A stretch of 64,000 bases of DNA from Candidatus Poribacteria bacterium (GTDB lineage: Bacteria; Poribacteria; WGA-4E; WGA-3G), in assembly GCA_026710795.1 (NCBI GenBank), contig JAPOQK010000013.1:1-64000 (forward strand). Reading direction: 5' to 3'. The notes below the pieces were generated by a model. It was given only the letters and a program-made list of their open reading frames with translations, was not told the origin of the DNA and did no database searches. Below, one piece after another: positions 63,769-64,000 of this stretch; the stretch's first letter is position 1; every line of letters starts with the position of its first letter. Both the position numbers and the translations under genes were made by a program.

Positions 63769-64000
63769 TTATTCCGATGGGTCATAAGGTTTGCCTAATG
63801 CAAGTGGTGCCTCAGCGCGTCCGACGAAACCTGCCAATACTGCTAAACATAGGACAAATGGTAACATCAAAAACCATTGATATTGAATTCCTAATCCAGT
63901 TGCTTGAAACCGATTGTCCAATGCAAAACCAAGACCGAAAAGCAATGCTGCCCCAAAGACTTTTGTCGGATGCCATTTTCCAAAAATAACGATTGCAAGT
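63769..64000 (-). CDS. sugar ABC transporter permease, partial (C-terminus)
   Basis: The window ends inside this gene; the stop is at 63769. The visible 76 or so residues read LAIVIFGKWHPTKVFGAALLF, split as two helices, then GIQYQWFLMLPFVLCLAVL and GFVGRAEAPLALGKPYDP. This C-terminus is typical of BPD_transp_2 permeases of the BmpA/YufQ type (nucleoside or sugar uptake). The 63502-63768 gap before it shows no clear gene. Confidence 0.8.
   Translation of the reverse strand, partial: LAIVIFGKWHPTKVFGAALLFGLGFALDNRFQATGLGIQYQWFLMLPFVLCLAVLAGFVGRAEAPLALGKPYDPSE

Noticed and set aside
63777-63989. 70-codon plus-strand open frame at the window end
   Set aside because: Antisense to the clearly recognisable C-terminus of an ABC permease.

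Overview
The window is AT-rich bacterial DNA packed with genes on both strands, using the standard code. The cell envelope is Gram-negative: a TolC-type outer-membrane protein with a periplasmic adaptor, a PorV/PorQ-like outer-membrane protein, several lipoproteins and a BatD protein. The mix of sugar isomerases, Gfo/Idh/MocA and MR/MLE enzymes, a sulfatase, DUF6785-type and propeller proteins, plus a shared C-terminal tail (KLTT-x-W-xx-(I/L)K) on secreted proteins, suggests an environmental lineage of the Candidatus Poribacteria type. That assignment is inference from gene content only. No rRNA, tRNA or CRISPR array was seen.

Layout. 1-466 holds palindromic repeats and a promoter. 467-14109 (+) encodes a 14-blade Ycf48-like protein, TolC and HlyD-like genes, an arabinokinase-like GHMP kinase, a DUF6785-like membrane protein, a PorV-like protein, a Na+/Ca2+ exchanger and a 14-repeat WD40 protein, followed by remnants of a DUF433/DUF5615 toxin-antitoxin pair. 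24135-14485 (-) looks like one operon: glyA, a small membrane protein, folC, hppA, a lipoprotein, ilvD, a pseudouridine synthase and an aldo/keto reductase. 24307-30370 carries a PQQ/PD40 lipoprotein, an Fe-type alcohol dehydrogenase (-) and comEC. 41386-30412 (-) carries sugar-acid and sugar enzymes, TatD, an SDR, an ABC permease, and a 1394-residue chimera of ECF sigma factor, FtsZ and DnaE. The chimera contains a 114-bp perfect tandem duplication and is cut short at its 3' end by a small inverted-repeat element.

42328-49072 has a sulfatase, a PaaK-like ligase, a GlmU-like/ARMT1 fusion, a hypothetical gene and a LamG protein. 49293-52628 (-) encodes a Schlafen AlbA_2 domain fused to a full-length Argonaute whose PIWI active site looks degenerate; it has its own promoter and is the strongest candidate for an unusual defence system. 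52955-63501 carries further sugar isomerases and an oxidoreductase arranged around a divergent promoter, a GlmL-like ATPase, two tandem secreted paralogues, a batC/batD-like pair, a CopD-like protein and a discoidin-like lipoprotein. The window ends inside a second sugar ABC permease.

Well-formed sigma70-type promoters with 17-bp spacers recur (331, 24221, 27813, 41418, 42247, 52686, 54847, 58554, 59647). They were used with Shine-Dalgarno positions to correct several starts. Non-coding repeats are frequent: palindromic modules, two copies of an element with an identical 36-nt core, and composite repeats at 1-222, 31543-31635, 39321-39351 and 41509-41683.
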